From: Chryseobacterium sp. ISL-80
Lineage (GTDB): Bacteria; Bacillota; Bacilli; Bacillales; Cytobacillaceae
Length of the DNA: 64,000 bases
NCBI GenBank assembly: GCA_018613055.1
Contig: JAGGQZ010000014.1
Span: forward strand, 180,993 to 244,992
Reading direction: 5' to 3'
The translations under genes were made by a program, and so were the position numbers. Positions 8,773-15,855 of this stretch are shown piece after piece (the first letter of the stretch is position 1; every line of letters starts with the position of its first letter). The notes beneath the pieces were generated by a model. The model saw only the letters and a program-made list of their open reading frames with translations, had not been told where the DNA came from and searched no databases.

Positions 8773-9631
8773 GTTGCTGCTTGCAATCAATATAGTGACT
8801 TGAGTTTGGATACAGATCACTTTTAGAAAATCCAATAGAACAATAAAATAGATTACCTTGTTCCGTGTCAGTATGAAGCACGAGAATCTTAAAATGTTTT
8901 TCCGCTTCATCCATGATTCTTTTTACCAGAAGGCTTCCGATCCCGTGTCTCCTATACTCCTTCCTGACATAAAACCTTCTCAGCCTGCCAATTTCCTGTT
9001 CATTCGAAAACGGGTCTTGATTTAAGCCGCCAATCGCAACCAGAGTTCCTTCCTCACTGAAAACGCCAAACAAGCCTTCACCCGCAAGGCTGAACGTATT
9101 GCTGCCATTTTTATAGTCATTGATCAATCTTTTAACGAAACGAAAGCCCTCCTGCTTGCTTTCAGTGATCAGGTCATCCAGCTCCATATCCAGCAGGTTT
9201 TTTATTTGTTTTACCACATATTCGCCGATCATGTTCGCCTCTAGTTCCCTCTCCATGACCTCTTCTATTAATTCTTCCATACTACCGATACACTTATAAA
9301 CTTCAGGCAAATGATAGAACGTACTGGTTGTTTCGAAATGATCCACTTCGCCATTTGGTGTGTATAGATAGATTATCTTCCCAAGTCCAATTGCAATCCC
9401 CATTTCGATATGGCTGCCTTTTCCTGCTGGCAAAAGAACGATCACGACATCGGACTCCATGACGGCGGCCTTTTCTTTTTGCCCTATTTCTTTCAAGTCT
9501 TTAAAAGTGGATGCTCTTTCATTCCTCGTCCAATCATATGTCTGGATAAATCCTCTATCGACCAGCTGCTTGCTGACATACCGAACTGCCTCGATGTTCT
9601 TGAAGCTCGAGGCAACATAAAACTTTGCCAC
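8759..9631 (-). CDS. nucleoside 2-deoxyribosyltransferase-like domain fused to a GNAT acetyltransferase
   Basis: A 290-residue two-domain protein. Residues 1-125 resemble nucleoside 2-deoxyribosyltransferase/TIR-like folds: the KFYVASSFKN start, a YDWT motif at residue 32, a conserved SDVVIVLLPAGKGSHIEMG core at residues 60-78, and GKIIYLY. Residues about 140-290 are a GNAT domain with the acetyl-CoA loop RRHGIG near residue 231 and an YCSIGF segment near residue 269. A GTG start is preceded by AAGGGGGAAGG. The frame is continuous, so the fusion is real unless misassembled. It has its own terminator. Substrates unknown; nucleotide or modified-base detoxification is possible. Confidence 0.7.
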   Translation of the reverse strand: MAKFYVASSFKNIEAVRYVSKQLVDRGFIQTYDWTRNERASTFKDLKEIGQKEKAAVMESDVVIVLLPAGKGSHIEMGIAIGLGKIIYLYTPNGEVDHFETTSTFYHLPEVYKCIGSMEELIEEVMERELEANMIGEYVVKQIKNLLDMELDDLITESKQEGFRFVKRLINDYKNGSNTFSLAGEGLFGVFSEEGTLVAIGGLNQDPFSNEQEIGRLRRFYVRKEYRRHGIGSLLVKRIMDEAEKHFKILVLHTDTEQGNLFYCSIGFSKSDLYPNSSHYIDCKQQQAQS

Positions 9632-9644
9632 TTTCCTTCCCCCT

Positions 9645-9672
9645 TAAAAAAAACGCCTTCCTATAGGCATCC
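9645..9672 (-). terminator. weak terminator after rlaP
   Basis: On the minus strand, ATGCC, an 8-base loop, GGCGT and a run of eight T. It follows the stop at 9685. Confidence 0.55.
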
Positions 9673-9684
9673 TTCCTGAAAGAC

Positions 9685-10470
9685 TCACTCCCAAACTTCC
9701 TCCAGCGTATCCCTAAAAAGCTGATCAAGCTTTGGAGTGAAATCTGGCAAATCGATCTGAAGTGTTTTTGTATATTCTTTTAGCCGCGTGATTTCCTCGT
9801 TCAGGAATTCATTGATGACATCAATTTTCGGTTCATAGTCCAATTCATCCCCGCTGACCTTCCTTTTCAGCAAGGTATCAATCTCGCTCTTCAATTCCCC
9901 TTCAGGCAACAGGTCCTCGAGCAGTTTTGGAAATTCCAATGGCGGGAACTCGTTGTACTTTTCAATCCACCTGGCAGCCAGGACTGGCCTGAGGACGTAA
10001 AAATACTTTTTGATTTTCACTTGATCTCCCTGCAAATACTCCCTGAAATTATTGCTCGCCATATTTAAATAATGGTGAAGGCAGGAATTCGGGGCGAAAA
10101 TCTCTTTGCTTAGCTCCTTCATCTTGTCGACAGTCGAAAAAGCCTCATAGTATACGATTCCTGAACGCAGCCATTCCATTAACGGCGGATTCGATTTTCT
10201 GAATAACTTCAGAGCCTTGGTCAGTTCCCATCCGGTGATATCCAGCAAATCATTGATTGGCAGTTCGATCACATCTCTTTTATTGCCGATGCCCATCTGG
10301 TCAATCGTCAAATAGTCTTCTTTTTTATGAACATAGATGAAACGGACATCATAATCGCTATCCTTTGACGGAAATTCCCACGCCCTGCTGCCGGATTCAA
10401 CCGCATACAGAATTTTCACATTAAAATCTTCTTCTATTTTTGCAAGGGATTTTAAAATGGTCTCTTTCAA
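9685..10470 (-). CDS. nucleotidyltransferase of the YcgL/RlaP family
   Basis: A 261-residue predicted nucleotidyltransferase (COG3541). The catalytic motif GSRAWEFPSKDSDYDVRF near residues 27-44 gives the GS and DxD pattern of the polymerase-beta fold. Relatives named RlaP are associated with RNA repair operons, so RNA end modification is a reasonable but unproven guess. The TTG at 10470 has GGAGAG six bases upstream; an in-frame ATG at 10485 abuts the previous stop codon and lacks a site. It is the third gene of a minus-strand operon with the genes at 10486 and 10863. Confidence 0.78.
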   Translation of the reverse strand: MKETILKSLAKIEEDFNVKILYAVESGSRAWEFPSKDSDYDVRFIYVHKKEDYLTIDQMGIGNKRDVIELPINDLLDITGWELTKALKLFRKSNPPLMEWLRSGIVYYEAFSTVDKMKELSKEIFAPNSCLHHYLNMASNNFREYLQGDQVKIKKYFYVLRPVLAARWIEKYNEFPPLEFPKLLEDLLPEGELKSEIDTLLKRKVSGDELDYEPKIDVINEFLNEEITRLKEYTKTLQIDLPDFTPKLDQLFRDTLEEVWE

Positions 10471-10485
10471 AACGATTCTCTCCAT

Positions 10486-10842
10486 TCACTTTACTGATTT
10501 CACAGCCCATCTTACGGCCAAAGACAGATACAGAAGTGCGGCATACATAACCACGCTGATCATATAAAATACTGGACTATCATATTCTCTGTTAATTCCG
10601 TGCAGCCTGTCATACTCCTCAGCTGATAGAAAATATGATCTGATGCTCATTACAGTAAGCACTAACAGCAGGAATGCAAGAATAGCCTTTTTATGTAAAA
10701 TCACTCTCTTTAAACCCAGCCTGAAGGCTTTAGGAAAAGTCATCTTACTCTCCAACCTAAACCGTTCGTTAAAAGGCGTCAAAAAATAGACTATCAGCCC
10801 GCCCCAGACCATCGCAAAGACCGCTATTGCTGTGAATTCCAT
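10486..10842 (-). CDS. small membrane protein in the rlaP operon
   Basis: A 118-residue protein with hydrophobic segments at about residues 3-22, 52-68 and 90-112. I do not recognise it. GAGGGA lies six bases before the ATG. Its TGA directly abuts an ATG at the 5' end of the nucleotidyltransferase frame, so the two are probably translated in a coupled way. Confidence 0.65.
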   Translation of the reverse strand: MEFTAIAVFAMVWGGLIVYFLTPFNERFRLESKMTFPKAFRLGLKRVILHKKAILAFLLLVLTVMSIRSYFLSAEEYDRLHGINREYDSPVFYMISVVMYAALLYLSLAVRWAVKSVK

Positions 10843-10862
10843 TCAGATCCCTCACTCGTCCC

Positions 10863-11042
10863 CTAATTCAATAAAATGAAATTCCCACGAAACTCTCTCT
10901 CATTGACCGAAATCCTCGTCGTCAAATCTTTCGTGCGCAGCACATACTCTTTGACACCGATGAATTCGGAATCGGCAATCAAATAGAATTGCGTTCCTTT
11001 TTTCAATCCCCTGAAATTCTTTTTCAGCATATATCTCTTCAT
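10863..11042 (-). CDS. 59-residue hypothetical protein, first gene of the rlaP operon
   Basis: A short frame, MKRYMLKKNFRGLKKGTQFY at the N-terminus and ending NFILLN. AGGAG lies eight bases before the ATG and the stop is 20 bases before the next gene, so coding is well supported. It is basic and has no cysteine or membrane segment. The pattern of beta-strand-like stretches (FYLIADSEFIGVKEYVL) suggests a small all-beta fold. Function unknown. Confidence 0.7.
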   Translation of the reverse strand: MKRYMLKKNFRGLKKGTQFYLIADSEFIGVKEYVLRTKDLTTRISVNEREFRGNFILLN

Positions 11043-11138
11043 TCTCGTTGCTCCTGTAGTTTCTCTTCGTTTATTTCAACAAAAACAAGCGTGAATCCTG
11101 CTGATTGACGCTTCTTCAGGTAATATTCACTTTCTCAA

Positions 11139-11170
11139 AAAGAAAAATGCTGCCAGGATTGGCAGCATTC
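11139..11170 (-). terminator. terminator of the gene at 11182
   Basis: On the minus strand, ATGCTGCC, AATCCT loop, GGCAGCAT and TTTTTC. Confidence 0.85.
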
Positions 11171-11181
11171 ATCCTATTCGG

Positions 11182-11391
11182 TCATCGCGAAGCTTTCGGC
11201 GGCTGGCACACTTCACATTTGCGCTGATGATTATCCTTGAACTTCTTGAATGTTTTTTCGAAGTTGTTGCCGCATTCGCATTTAAAAAGTAGTTTTTGCG
11301 AAAAACCATGGTATTCAGTCGTCAAAAGCTTACTCTCCGAATTTTTCTCCACAAACTCCTTAATCTTATCGATCGTCCATCGCTTGTTCAT
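11182..11391 (-). CDS. small Cys-rich (zinc-binding) hypothetical protein
   Basis: A 69-residue basic protein. CECG near residue 38 and CEVC near residue 59 form two cysteine pairs likely to hold one zinc. The N-terminal half looks like the zinc-finger lead-in seen in some phage and HNH-associated proteins, but no nuclease domain follows. GGAGGT lies seven bases before the start. It is a single gene with its own terminator. Function unknown. Confidence 0.65.
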   Translation of the reverse strand: MNKRWTIDKIKEFVEKNSESKLLTTEYHGFSQKLLFKCECGNNFEKTFKKFKDNHQRKCEVCQPPKASR

Positions 11392-11480
11392 CTTTCTACC
11401 TCCATATTTGAATCGCCAGGCGGAGGCTTATCAAGCATCCGTGCAATTTTGGGTAAAATTCATATAAACCTAAGTTCCTC

Positions 11481-11489
11481 ATTATAACA
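11481..11489 (-). promoter_or_regulatory. possible -10 promoter element for the Cys-rich gene
   Basis: The minus strand reads TGTTATAAT, with a consensus -10 hexamer, about 90 bases before the start at 11391. No clear -35 is seen. Confidence 0.35.
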
Positions 11490-11517
11490 TGTGCAGACAG
11501 ACAATTATATAAACGGA

Positions 11518-11694
11518 TTATCCCTTATGATTCTTTTCAAGCAGTTCAATGATTCGATCCAGTTTTTGTTCTATTCTCTCCTGCTTGTCAGGCCCCTTGC
11601 CTACAAGTGACCGGACTGCATAGAAAACCGCAGCGAACAATCCGATTAAAAAAATAAAAAATATAAGCTGGAATAACAGATCCCCCATATTCAT
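11518..11694 (-). CDS. DUF4083-like small membrane protein
   Basis: A 58-residue protein: one membrane helix (residues about 5-27), then a basic linker and a C-terminal coiled-coil-like IEQKLDRIIELLEKN. This matches the short DUF4083 proteins of Bacillus. The ATG at 11694 follows AAGGGTGGG; the frame is open to 11766 without a better start. Role unknown. Confidence 0.65.
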   Translation of the reverse strand: MNMGDLLFQLIFFIFLIGLFAAVFYAVRSLVGKGPDKQERIEQKLDRIIELLEKNHKG

Positions 11695-11843
11695 CGTAAC
11701 CCACCCTTTTTTGTTCAATTGTACTATACTTTGTTGCTTCTCAGTTTTGTTTTGGATTCCGTTCACGAGAAGAGCCTAATTCATTTACATTCCTCCCCTG
11801 CTGGATTTACTATTAAACTAGATTCTGGACAGGGGTGGTAATT

Positions 11844-12920
11844 TTGGAAAAGTTTAGAGTAGGAATCATTGGAACAGGTTTTGGCGCCAAAGTCCATGCG
11901 CCAATGATGGATCATCATGAAGGCTTCGAGGTTGCGGCTTTATCTAGTGTATCGAGGGGCAATATTGAGGAAGCACGGAAAGCCAGCGGAATTGAAAATA
12001 TTTATACCGATTGGCGCCAGATGCTTAAACAGGAGACACTCGATGTAGTGGTTGTCGCTTCTGCAGTCCATTTGCATAAGGAAATGGTTGAAGCTGCTTT
12101 CAAAAAAGGCGTCCATGTCGTGTGTGAAAAGCCAATGGCTCTGGATGTTGCCGAAACAGAAGAAATGATTACGGAGCGAGACAAGGCGGGGAAACTCGGG
12201 CTGATCAACCATGAATTCCGCTTCCTGCCGGCTCGTACAAAGGTAAAAGAAATCCTGGAGAGCGGAAAACTCGGGAATGTTTTACATGTTCGTTACCTGT
12301 GCTCTTTTGCAAGCTATACGGGCCTGATTTCAAAACCCCGCGGATGGCTGGGACAGCAAGAAAAAGGCGGCGGCATGCTTGGAGCGATCGGCTCCCATAT
12401 GACAGATTCCCTTCAATGGTGGCTGGACAGCACCTTTAAAGAAGTGTTTGCGCAGCTTCCAACCCATGTTCCCACACAGACGGATGATAACGGGAATACA
12501 GAACACCGGACTGCCGACGATGCTTTCCAAATCATCGGTTCTCTGGAAAACGGCGCGACAGTAACGCTGGAACTCATTTCTGCGGCGCGCAAAACCGAGA
12601 ACACATGGCGTCTTGAACTATTCGGTACGGAAGGTACACTTGTGATGCTGGATGACAATAAGGTCTTGCTCTCCGCCGGAGATTCTCCACTAGAAGAAGT
12701 TGAGCTAGTGCAGGATATAGAAGCTCCTTCAGGTATGCCAGAGGTGGCAGCGCGTTACTATAACGGCTTCCAAAGAGCGTTGGATGCGCTTCATGAAACG
12801 CTGGTTTCCGGAGAGAAGCACCCCTATCTCGCAGATTTCGAGCATGGACATTCTACCCAAAAAGTATTGGACGCAGTCAGGGCCTCTGCTCGCGAAGGCA
12901 GGAAAGCAGAAGTGAAATAA
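11844..12920 (+). CDS. Gfo/Idh/MocA family oxidoreductase
   Basis: A 358-residue NAD(P)-dependent sugar or inositol-type dehydrogenase. The N-terminal Rossmann motif GIIGTGFGAKVHAPM lies at residues 7-21 and the active-site CEKPMALD near residue 92; a C-terminal alpha/beta domain follows. The TTG at 11844 sits six bases after AGGGGTGG and is preferred to GTG 11835. Substrate unknown. A second family member is at 50107, in the sugar locus. Confidence 0.85.
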   Translation: MEKFRVGIIGTGFGAKVHAPMMDHHEGFEVAALSSVSRGNIEEARKASGIENIYTDWRQMLKQETLDVVVVASAVHLHKEMVEAAFKKGVHVVCEKPMALDVAETEEMITERDKAGKLGLINHEFRFLPARTKVKEILESGKLGNVLHVRYLCSFASYTGLISKPRGWLGQQEKGGGMLGAIGSHMTDSLQWWLDSTFKEVFAQLPTHVPTQTDDNGNTEHRTADDAFQIIGSLENGATVTLELISAARKTENTWRLELFGTEGTLVMLDDNKVLLSAGDSPLEEVELVQDIEAPSGMPEVAARYYNGFQRALDALHETLVSGEKHPYLADFEHGHSTQKVLDAVRASAREGRKAEVK

Positions 12921-12979
12921 ACAATTCCAAATTGGCATTACGACCATAGGATTGGGAGGAAAAGGCTGCTACCAAAATA

Positions 12980-12999
12980 TTAATCAAACGTTTGATTAA
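12980..12999. promoter_or_regulatory. perfect 20-bp palindrome, operator-like
   Basis: TTAATCAAACGTTTGATTAA is a perfect palindrome centred on AACGTT. It sits 60 bases after the oxidoreductase stop and before its terminator, with no gene starting nearby. The size and ACGT centre resemble TetR-family operators. Confidence 0.55.
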
Positions 13000-13035
13000 A
13001 AATGCCTAACTCCCTATGCCACATATTTTTACAAA

Positions 13036-13077
13036 TTCAAGCATGAGTCCATTTCGAACGGACTCATGCATTTTTTA
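13036..13077 (+). terminator. intrinsic terminator downstream of the oxidoreductase
   Basis: GCATGAGTCC stem, nine-base loop, perfect complement and TTTTTT. Confidence 0.88.
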
Positions 13078-13081
13078 TCCC

Positions 13082-13105
13082 CCAAAAAACTAATCCAGGA
13101 TTAGG
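13082..13105 (-). terminator. short terminator of the gene at 13115
   Basis: On the minus strand, CTAATC, CTG loop, GATTAG and TTTTTT. Confidence 0.65.
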
Positions 13106-13114
13106 CTTGTCATT

Positions 13115-13291
13115 CTACAGGTCACGAAGCATGGTATTCAATGCACTTAATTCCTCTTCAATCGCGGCAAGACGCTTTTCCAGCGGATGGAGATTGCCTT
13201 TTACAGATTCCAATTTTTCGAGATTATGCTGGAGCTGCAGATACTCATCCTTCAGTTCGACGATTTTATATTCAATTTCTTTTTTATCCAT
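13115..13291 (-). CDS. small coiled-coil protein, SE1832-like
   Basis: A 58-residue, highly charged helical protein (MDKKEIEYKIVELKDEY start, KRLAAIEEELSALN near the end) with heptad-like leucines. It resembles the SE1832 family of Firmicutes. The ATG at 13291 lies seven bases after AGGGGG; longer in-frame starts have no site. Role unknown. Confidence 0.6.
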   Translation of the reverse strand: MDKKEIEYKIVELKDEYLQLQHNLEKLESVKGNLHPLEKRLAAIEEELSALNTMLRDL

Positions 13292-13354
13292 TTCCATTCC
13301 CCCTGCTTTGGCGTTTTCTTCTATAGAATAGCATTCCGCAAGCATTTGGGCACA

Positions 13355-13385
13355 CAAAAAGGCGTACAGCTTTGTACGCCTTTCC
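13355..13385 (-). terminator. terminator of yuzA
   Basis: AAGGCGTAC stem, six-base loop, GTACGCCTT and TTT on the minus strand. Confidence 0.85.
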
Positions 13386-13391
13386 ATCTGA

Positions 13392-13589
13392 TTATTTATT
13401 CACTTTTGATAAAAGCGTGATGCTGTAGATGGCTGCGAGACCAACAAGGATGTAGACTACCTTCGCGATTGGACTGTCCATGCCGCCGAAGATTCCACCG
13501 ACTAGATCCCATTCAAATAATCCAACTAATAGCCAATTCAAACCGCCGACAATAAGCAATACTAATGATAACAGATTTAAAGTTTTCAA
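13392..13589 (-). CDS. yuzA: DUF378 membrane protein (YuzA-like)
   Basis: A 65-residue membrane protein with two helices. The DUF378 signature GGLNWLLVGLF lies at residues 15-25 and VYILVGLAAIY near residue 45. A TTG start follows AGGGG. The role of DUF378 proteins is not known. The gene is divergent from the CarH-like regulator, and its promoter (TTGTAT-17-TATACA) lies within the regulator's probable operator array, so light- or B12-responsive control is likely. Confidence 0.82.
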   Translation of the reverse strand: MKTLNLLSLVLLIVGGLNWLLVGLFEWDLVGGIFGGMDSPIAKVVYILVGLAAIYSITLLSKVNK

Positions 13590-13614
13590 GTTAACACCCC
13601 TAATGTATAATTTT

Positions 13615-13643
13615 TGTATAACCTTTCGAAATTAATTATACAA
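13615..13643 (-). promoter_or_regulatory. predicted yuzA promoter
   Basis: On the minus strand, -35 TTGTAT (13638-13643) and -10 TATACA (13615-13620) with a 17-bp spacer. Both hexamers coincide with operator half-sites. Confidence 0.6.
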
Positions 13644-13689
13644 AACCTATACAAATAAAGCAAACATTTTATACAATATTTTCAGAAAG

Positions 13690-13718
13690 TTGATTTAACA
13701 GCATTTAGGCTGTGTAAT
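13690..13718 (+). promoter_or_regulatory. predicted promoter of the carH-like gene
   Basis: -35 TTGATT (13690-13695), a 17-bp spacer and -10 TGTAAT (13713-13718). The -10 overlaps the operator pair at 13711/13722, which fits autorepression. A TATAAT at 13735 is an alternative -10. Confidence 0.5.
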
Positions 13719-13760
13719 TTTTGTATAACTTATCTATAATGAGGAGTGGAGGTGAAAAGT

Positions 13761-14633
13761 TTGTATAGCATTAAACAGGTTTCTGAACGATTGGATATTC
13801 CTGCCGTCACGATCAGGGCGTGGGAAAACCGCTACAATGTCGTCACGCCCAAAAGGACCGAGGGCGGCCACCGATTATATAGCGAGAAAGATGTGGAAAC
13901 ACTCAAATGGATCAAGAAACAGGTGCATGAAAAAGACATGAAAATCAGTGACGCAGTCCGGCTTTTGCAGGAAGCTGCCCCCGCACCTGCCACACCTCCA
14001 TCTGAAAATAGTAAATTCAGCGAGTTGAAGGATCAGCTCTACCATGCCCTTGTCAATCTAGATTCCCAGAAAGCGAATCAACATACGGACCTCGCTTTTT
14101 CTTTATATGACTATGAAGAGGTATTCCAGCATATCCTGGTTCACGTTTTGTATAAGGTCGGGGATGAATGGGAGAAAGGCGTCATCAGTGTTGCTCAGGA
14201 GCATTTCGCTTCGCAGTTCATCCTTAACCGCTGCAGCCAATTTTTGCGGGTCCTCCCTGTTAACCCGGCACTCCCAAAAGTGCTGGCCTTTTGTCCAGAG
14301 GGGGAACATCACCAAATCGGACTGATGGTCTTCAGCTTATTTTTGAAAAAGAAAGGCCATGACGTCATTTACTTGGGCCCGAATACCCCTCTTGAGGGAT
14401 TATCCGATTTGATCAAAATGAAAGACATCAGCGTCGTTGCCATTTCGATGACCAACCCGGACCCGATTGGCAAGGTAGAGGATTGGATTCGTTCTAGTCT
14501 TAAAATGGATTCATCCCTGAAGTTCATCGTTGGCGGAAGCTGCGTCAAAGACTGTCCAAAGCTAGAATCCAAATCGGTCACGTACTCGCTCGGTTCCGAC
14601 TGGGATGAATGGTATGCCTCGTATTTGAGATGA
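13761..14633 (+). CDS. litR: MerR-type regulator with B12-binding domains (CarH/LitR photoreceptor)
   Basis: A 290-residue regulator. Residues 1-70 are a MerR DNA-binding domain (YSIKQVSERLDIPAVTIRAW). Residues about 90-165 are a methionine-synthase-like cap with the Wx9EH motif (Trp137, Glu147, His148). Residues about 170-290 are a B12-binding domain with ExHxxG (Glu182, His184, Gly187). In Thermus CarH the matching Trp131, Glu141, His142 and His177 hold adenosylcobalamin, and light breaks the repressing tetramer. All are present here, so light sensing is strongly suggested. The TTG at 13761 follows GGAGGTG. Divergent from yuzA; no carotenoid genes lie in view. Confidence 0.85.
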   Translation: MYSIKQVSERLDIPAVTIRAWENRYNVVTPKRTEGGHRLYSEKDVETLKWIKKQVHEKDMKISDAVRLLQEAAPAPATPPSENSKFSELKDQLYHALVNLDSQKANQHTDLAFSLYDYEEVFQHILVHVLYKVGDEWEKGVISVAQEHFASQFILNRCSQFLRVLPVNPALPKVLAFCPEGEHHQIGLMVFSLFLKKKGHDVIYLGPNTPLEGLSDLIKMKDISVVAISMTNPDPIGKVEDWIRSSLKMDSSLKFIVGGSCVKDCPKLESKSVTYSLGSDWDEWYASYLR

Positions 14634-14742
14634 TCTAACGGGTTATCTTTTGAGGTGCAAACATTGCTAATCACATCTGACCCTAATATCAATGAAATTC
14701 TAAATGGAATTCTCTGAGTAAATAACATTAATTAACGCAAAG

Positions 14743-14768
14743 AAGGGATAGCTTAATGACTATCCCTT
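14743..14768. terminator. hairpin between the carH-like and DUF2975 genes
   Basis: AAGGGATA stem with a perfect complement and a ten-base loop. The T tracts are weak on both strands, so termination is uncertain. Confidence 0.4.
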
Positions 14769-14833
14769 AAATTCTCTATTGACTCCCGTTAAATAAATTT
14801 GTTGTCTGTTTTTTCATTTGTAATACCTCTTTT

Positions 14834-15307
14834 TTATTTTTCATCCAGGAAACTTTTTAATGGCTTTTGAAGTACGTCCACAACAGCTATGATAATGCTT
14901 GTTGCTAAAATACTAATCAGACTTACCGATATAGGACCTGCTGAATCATCTCCTGAGATACTAGAAATCACCTTTAAGCTTATTATCATTAACATAATGA
15001 AGAAAATGGCTGTAAAAGCACATTTTTTTATAACCTTTAAAGATTTAAGAGATGACTCCGAGAAAGCATTGTTCCTTTCGATAAAGGTTAATAGTTTATA
15101 TACTTGAAACAACGCAAAAGAAAATGCAATACAGATTCCATACACACATACTAAAAGTGGGAATATCGAGTAATCCCCACCTGGATGTGCTTTTATATCT
15201 CTAATGGTTAACATAGGCATCCAATAAATACACAAAGTAAGCACTGCAAATCCAACCAGAAAAATAATTACCTTTAAGAAAATGGCTGAACCTCTTTTAC
15301 CATTCAT
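14834..15307 (-). CDS. DUF2975 membrane protein
   Basis: A 157-residue protein with four hydrophobic segments (about residues 10-32, 48-70, 95-115 and 125-145). The layout and the NxxFSESSLKSLKVIKK loop fit DUF2975 (B. subtilis YoaS). In that family a small Cro-like regulator (YozG type) usually follows; here only a 13-codon frame with its own binding site is found downstream (14776-14817). GAGGTG lies six bases before the ATG. Confidence 0.7.
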   Translation of the reverse strand: MNGKRGSAIFLKVIIFLVGFAVLTLCIYWMPMLTIRDIKAHPGGDYSIFPLLVCVYGICIAFSFALFQVYKLLTFIERNNAFSESSLKSLKVIKKCAFTAIFFIMLMIISLKVISSISGDDSAGPISVSLISILATSIIIAVVDVLQKPLKSFLDEK

Positions 15308-15644
15308 TTAATGCACCTCATTCATTTAAATGTTAACGTGATTTTAGCACTATATTTATTGATTTACAATAAATTAATATTGTTTTTAATTATATTATTA
15401 TTGTTATTTATTTATCCTTTTTAGTTAAGAAAAGGATTAATGCAATAATTATAATGGATGGAATAAACTAAACCTTTTGGCTCCAAATCCTTGCGAGTCA
15501 CCAAACTTCAGTTCTTATTTTCACACCTGTTTTAGCACTTAAATTCGTATGCCTCCAATTGAAATTTCAATCTTACGTGTTGGCATGCGGAATTAAATAC
15601 ATACGGATTATGGATTAATATTGGCTATAATACTGGTATAACAA
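15308..15644. other. gene-free AT-rich stretch
   Basis: I find no convincing gene here. The only structure seen is a 14-bp palindrome ATTGAAATTTCAAT near 15559 and a TATAAT near 15625 that would run into the terminator at 15645. Confidence 0.5.
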
Positions 15645-15692
15645 CAAAAAAAGACATACGAAATTATTGACGATTTCGTGTGTCTTTTTTAG
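15645..15692. terminator. strong bidirectional hairpin
   Basis: AAGACATACGAAAT pairs with ATTTCGTGTGTCTT around an eight-base loop, with A and T runs outside. No gene ends within 150 bases on either strand, so it is an orphan, possibly the end of a small RNA. Confidence 0.65.
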
Positions 15693-15789
15693 TGTTTTTT
15701 AATTGTTGGTACTCCAAAAGTGAACCACTTAGAATATATATCGCACTGCATGATAGTGAACTAGGGCTGTTAGTTTCTCGATCCTGATG

Positions 15790-15831
15790 ACGGACACTTT
15801 TCCACCATTTCCTCGGGTTTCTGTCCGTCGT
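15790..15831. repeat. solitary degenerate 52-bp-family hairpin
   Basis: CGGACACTTTTCC and TTTCTGTCCG form arms about 25 bases apart, as in the array at 41878-42360. Only one copy is seen. Confidence 0.45.
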
Positions 15832-15855
15832 AACCATAAAGCACATCAACTCAAC

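Larger units (their letters stand above)
13604..13727. promoter_or_regulatory. array of 11-bp-spaced TGTATA/TATACA half-sites (CarH-type operators)
   Basis: TGTATA lies at 13604 and 13615; TATACA at 13637, 13648 and 13670 (13659 is degenerate); TGTGTA at 13711 and TGTATA at 13722. Every step inside a group is exactly 11 bp or a multiple. CarH/LitR operators are 11-bp direct repeats containing TACA/TGTA cores. The sites cover both divergent promoters. Confidence 0.75.

Noticed and set aside
15664-15849. 61-residue minus-strand frame after selO
   Set aside because: No ribosome binding site, odd composition, and it spans the orphan terminator.
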